From NCBI GenBank assembly GCA_035545735.1, contig DASZXS010000027.1:62001-126000 (forward strand): 64,000 nucleotides of DNA, read 5' to 3'. How positions within the stretch are numbered: position 1 is the stretch's first letter; each line of letters starts with the position of its first letter. This DNA comes from JAJYKC01 sp035545735. GTDB lineage: Bacteria; Acidobacteriota; Terriglobia; Bryobacterales; Bryobacteraceae. The position numbers and the translations under genes were made by a program. This document shows positions 61,239 through 64,000 of the stretch, piece by piece. Below the pieces are notes generated by a model. The model saw nothing but the letters and a program-made list of their open reading frames with translations. It made no database searches and was not told the origin of the DNA.

Positions 61239-62258
61239 ATGGGAGCACAAGCGGCGCAGTGCGCGCAGGTCTTGATCGGGCAATCGAGCGCGGTCCGGCA
61301 GATTGCGCGGCAGGCCGTCCGTCTCGGCAAATGCCGCTGGCCGGTCCTGCTGCTGGGGGAAACCGGCACCGGGAAGGAGGTGGTTGCGCGCGCCATTCAC
61401 AACGCCTCCGTCTCCGGCATTTATCCCCCGGGACCTTTCGTTCCTATAGATTGCTCATCGCTGGTTGGTCCACTGATGGAGAGCGAACTCTTCGGGCACT
61501 CCAAGGGATCGTTCACCGGCGCCGTTACGCAAAAAATCGGACTGATCGAAGCGGCCAATGGCGGAACGGCATTTTTCGATGAGATTGGCGAGCTTCCCCT
61601 GGAGATGCAGGCTAAGCTTCTGCGAGTCCTTCAGGAAAAGGAGTTCCGTCCGGTAGGCGCGCTATCCGCCCGCCGTTCCGATTTCCGCGTCATCGCCGCC
61701 ACCAACCGCGATCTCGCGCGAGAGGTGCAGCTCGGAAACTTCCGGCGCGACTTGTATTACCGTCTTAATGTCGCGCGCGTTCGGCTCCCTCCTTTGCGGA
61801 GCCGTAAGGAAGATATTCCCTTGCTGATCGAGCATTTCCTGGAGCGCAGTCACTCGAACCTCAAACTGGCGCGCGACACCCTCGAACTGATGATGTCCTA
61901 CAACTGGCCCGGCAACGTCCGAGAGTTGGAAAACTGCATCTACCGTCTACTGGCAACCGAGTGCGGCCCCGCGGTCGCGATTTCCGAGCTGCCGACCGAG
62001 CTGCAGAACCATCGTGCGCAGCATGCGTTTGAGAACGGGGGATCGTCCGCGCCCGCGAGCGAAGGCAGTCCGGCGGAGGCGCGGCCCGTCATTCCCCTGA
62101 ATGAACTGGAGCGCCGCGCCATCATCGACGCGCTCGAATACACCAAGGGAGACCGGGGCGTCGCGGCGCAACTGCTCGGCATCGGGCGCACCACTCTGTA
62201 CCGCAAACTCAAGGAATATCGCCTCGACCAGGACAAACCCGCTATGCTGGCGGATTGA
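61239..62258 (+). CDS. Sigma-54-dependent transcriptional activator
   Basis: The 339-residue AAA+ activator lacks an N-terminal sensor domain. It has Walker A GETGTGKEVVAR, the sigma-54 loop GSFTGAV, Walker B GTAFFDEIGELP and sensor region AATNRDLA, then an Arg finger RRDLYYRLNVARVRLPPLR and a C-terminal Fis-like helix (ALEYTKGDRGVAAQLLGIGR). Without a sensor it resembles PspF and may be controlled by a partner protein. Its stop overlaps the glycosyltransferase start. Confidence 0.93.
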   Translation: MGAQAAQCAQVLIGQSSAVRQIARQAVRLGKCRWPVLLLGETGTGKEVVARAIHNASVSGIYPPGPFVPIDCSSLVGPLMESELFGHSKGSFTGAVTQKIGLIEAANGGTAFFDEIGELPLEMQAKLLRVLQEKEFRPVGALSARRSDFRVIAATNRDLAREVQLGNFRRDLYYRLNVARVRLPPLRSRKEDIPLLIEHFLERSHSNLKLARDTLELMMSYNWPGNVRELENCIYRLLATECGPAVAISELPTELQNHRAQHAFENGGSSAPASEGSPAEARPVIPLNELERRAIIDALEYTKGDRGVAAQLLGIGRTTLYRKLKEYRLDQDKPAMLAD

Positions 62259-63283
62259 GAATCGCGCTCGACTCAACCTATAGCCTGGGCGGCAACCTAT
62301 CTGGAGTAGGCGTCTATTCGCGAGCGATCCTGCACGGGCTGCCTGCCCTCCATCCCGAAGCGCGTTATTTTTTCTGCTACCGCCCCCACCGTTTCTTCCG
62401 TTCGTTCCGGGAAACCCTGCCGCCGGGATGTTCGAGACGACTGATGCTCCCGGGTTCCATCGGCGCCCGCGCCGGCGTCTTTCACGGACTCAATCAACGG
62501 ATGGACAGGCGGGGAGCGCGGCGAACCGTGTCCACATTTCACGACGTATTCGTTCTCACGTCGGAGTACTCCACTCCGGATTTCCGGGAGCGCTTTGCGG
62601 CGCTCGCCCGGTCGGCCGCGGAGCGCTCGGATCTGATCATCGCCGTTTCAGCTTTCACCGCGGGACAGGTGAGCGGCCTGCTCGGCGTCGAACGTTCGCG
62701 CTTGCGGGTGATCCATCATGGAGTGTATCCGCCGCCCGCGCCACCCGGCTCTCCGCGCGAGAACCTGATCCTGTTCACCGGCGCCCTTCAGGCCCGCAAG
62801 AACATCGTCCGGCTGGTGGAAGCATTCGAGAAGACGGCGCCCGGCTGGCGGCTCGTGCTGGCGGGTTCTCTCGGGTACGGGGCCGAGGAAATTCTTGCCC
62901 GGATTGAATCCAGCCCCCGAAGGCGCGAGATCGATCTCGCCGGCTACGTCTCGCGCGAGGTTTTGCACTCCCTTTACGCGCGGGCGTCCGTCTTCGCATT
63001 CCCGTCGCTGGACGAAGGCTTCGGGATGCCGGTACTGGAGGCGATGGCTTGGGGCGTGCCAGTGTTGACGTCGAACCGCTCCGCACTGCCTGAGGTGGCC
63101 GGCGACGCGGCCCTGCTTGTCGATCCGCTCGACTCGGATTCCATTGCCAGGGGGCTGCAAGAACTGACGGGGAACGCGGCGCTGCGGAGCGAACTTATTT
63201 TGAAGGGACGGGAGCGCTCCAGGAAGTTCTCCTGGGAGGCGGCGGTAGAAAAGACCTGGGCGGTCTATCGCGAACTGATGTAA
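62255..63283 (+). CDS. GT4-family glycosyltransferase
   Basis: The 342-residue enzyme has a GT-B fold of the GT4 family: IALDSTYSLGGNLSGVGVYS at the start and the C-terminal PSLDEGFGMPVLEAMAWGV with the E-x7-E motif. It transfers a sugar from a nucleotide donor, likely to polysaccharide or lipid; the specific sugars are unknown. The start is TTG 62255, overlapping the activator's TGA. It is alone, without other polysaccharide genes. Confidence 0.88.
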   Translation: MRIALDSTYSLGGNLSGVGVYSRAILHGLPALHPEARYFFCYRPHRFFRSFRETLPPGCSRRLMLPGSIGARAGVFHGLNQRMDRRGARRTVSTFHDVFVLTSEYSTPDFRERFAALARSAAERSDLIIAVSAFTAGQVSGLLGVERSRLRVIHHGVYPPPAPPGSPRENLILFTGALQARKNIVRLVEAFEKTAPGWRLVLAGSLGYGAEEILARIESSPRRREIDLAGYVSREVLHSLYARASVFAFPSLDEGFGMPVLEAMAWGVPVLTSNRSALPEVAGDAALLVDPLDSDSIARGLQELTGNAALRSELILKGRERSRKFSWEAAVEKTWAVYRELM

Positions 63284-63289
63284 GCGCCT

Positions 63290-63622
63290 TTATTTCGATT
63301 CTTTGTCCGGTTGCGGCTCTTCGTCGATGGCTATCCGCAGAGCACGAAGAAATTTCTGATCCTGAGAGGTCAGTTTAATCTTGCCGGCCGATTCGAACTT
63401 GCGTCTCCGCACGGGTTCTTTTTCCGCCGGGGCAGCCTCGGGCTCATCTTCGGCGTTTTCCTCGCGCTTATTGAAGCCAATGGTGGCTTCGAGCACCAGA
63501 AACACGTCGTACCCAGCTTTTTTGATCTCTCCAATGGCGCCGGCGATTCGATCGGAGTCGGAAAGAGATTCATTGATCGCATTTCCCAACTCCTGCATCA
63601 GGTCTTTGAGTCGTTCTTCCAA
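63290..63622 (-). CDS. Small acidic protein of unknown function
   Basis: The 110-residue protein has a helical first half (DLMQELGNAINESLSDSDRI, GEIKKAGYDVFLVLEATIGF), a Glu/Pro/Ala-rich linker and a final helix (LTSQDQKFLRALRIAIDEE). No known domain. AAGGAAAAC-like ribosome site is weak. It converges with the glycosyltransferase gene at 6 bp. Confidence 0.65.
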   Translation of the reverse strand: MEERLKDLMQELGNAINESLSDSDRIAGAIGEIKKAGYDVFLVLEATIGFNKREENAEDEPEAAPAEKEPVRRRKFESAGKIKLTSQDQKFLRALRIAIDEEPQPDKESK

Positions 63623-63827
63623 AGTTTTCCTCTTTCTGCGCGCCTTCCCGAGGGCGAGACCCCGTTTAACTACTGGATGTGGTTCTGTCTTGGGGAGTTT
63701 CAGATTTCTACCCCAGCGCTCCTTTAGGTTGCGACCTAGACCCCAGCCAACAGCCGTTTCACCTATGCTTACCGACTAGCGTACACCATCTTCGATACAC
63801 TGTGAGGGACGAAGCGTATTTTCAACG

Positions 63828-64000
63828 ATGATCTCGAATATTGGTCACAAGTCGCGTCAATTCATTCACCACGTGGTACCTGGAGTCATCCGTCCCCTGC
63901 GAGTTCTTTGGAACGAGGTCATCGGCTTCATATTCCTTGTGCTGGCCGGGACCATAATTGTTTCAACCATTCGCCGGGCCGGCGACGATCCTAACGGATT
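63828..64000 (+). CDS. Partial membrane protein at the window end
   Basis: An ATG at 63828 opens a frame that runs to the window end without a stop (57 codons). It begins MISNIGHKSRQFIHHV and has one membrane span (VIGFIFLVLAGTIIVSTI). The gene continues outside the window. The gap 63623-63827 shows nothing else. Confidence 0.5.
   Translation, partial: MISNIGHKSRQFIHHVVPGVIRPLRVLWNEVIGFIFLVLAGTIIVSTIRRAGDDPNG

Noticed and set aside
1..64000. CRISPR arrays, rRNA, tRNA or insertion sequences
   Set aside because: No regular direct-repeat array, no recognisable tRNA or rRNA sequence and no transposase were seen; the only strong tandem repeat is inside the ARH peptide gene.

Overview
The window is one GC-rich, densely coded bacterial chromosome segment with about 60 genes on both strands and no rRNA, tRNA, CRISPR array or insertion sequence that I can see. 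An acidobacterial VWFA-related lipoprotein-type domain, a rimP-nusA-infB-DUF503-rbfA block, lysine-rich micro-peptides, long antisense open frames typical of high GC, and the general gene style suggest Acidobacteriota, perhaps the Solibacter/Bryobacter side. That assignment is inference from gene content only.

Layout. 1-5.75 kb: an accessory, probably biosynthetic locus. A plus-strand arm carries a GCS2-like carboxylate-amine ligase, a ferredoxin-radical SAM-SPASM-DUF3050 fusion and a PanD-like pyruvoyl decarboxylase. A minus-strand arm, with its own near-consensus promoter, carries a 73-residue peptide with six G[I/L]ARH[P/S/T] hexapeptide repeats, a gamma-butyrobetaine-hydroxylase-like Fe(II)/2-oxoglutarate oxygenase and a PqqD-like peptide-binding protein. 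Together they look like an undescribed ribosomal-peptide (RiPP) modification system. 5.9-12.4 kb: tig-metK, an RsbW-like kinase with a STAS antagonist, a LuxR-type response regulator, and a YfgM-like protein with dGTPase. 12.4-15 kb: a 51-residue protein, a SIS-domain sugar isomerase and a secretin. 15.1-17.8 kb: a B12-domain-like radical SAM protein whose apparent stop codon is very probably selenocysteine (CU-T-E-P tail plus a SECIS-like hairpin), coupled to an ATP-grasp ligase.

17.8-26.8 kb: YggX-like protein, cobalamin adenosyltransferase, a VapC remnant, a frameshifted TPR/aspartyl protease, FtsK, a class A beta-lactamase-like hydrolase and a hybrid histidine kinase. 27-36.3 kb: rimP-nusA-infB-ylxP-rbfA behind a leader terminator hairpin, then apbE-hemE-hemG. 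36.3-45.3 kb: SYLF protein, MarR with the iron exporter MbfA, an FG-GAP protein, gamma-glutamyltransferase, an AlkZ-like winged-helix protein, a PpiC lipoprotein and unknowns. 45.3-52.3 kb: dnaE, accA, a small membrane protein, and an efflux adaptor plus ABC ATPase without a permease. 52.3-57.2 kb: an NADPH oxidoreductase and a MarR-ClC-ClC operon with a perfect operator palindrome. 57.2-64 kb: WXXGXW protein, VWFA protein, greA, a CDP-alcohol phosphatidyltransferase, a 22-residue Lys-rich peptide gene with consensus-like promoter and terminator, RlpA, a sigma-54 activator, a glycosyltransferase and a partial gene at the window end.

The most interesting points are the ARH-repeat peptide locus and the unannotated selenoprotein tail. 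Both rest on direct reading of the sequence plus family knowledge; no database search was run.
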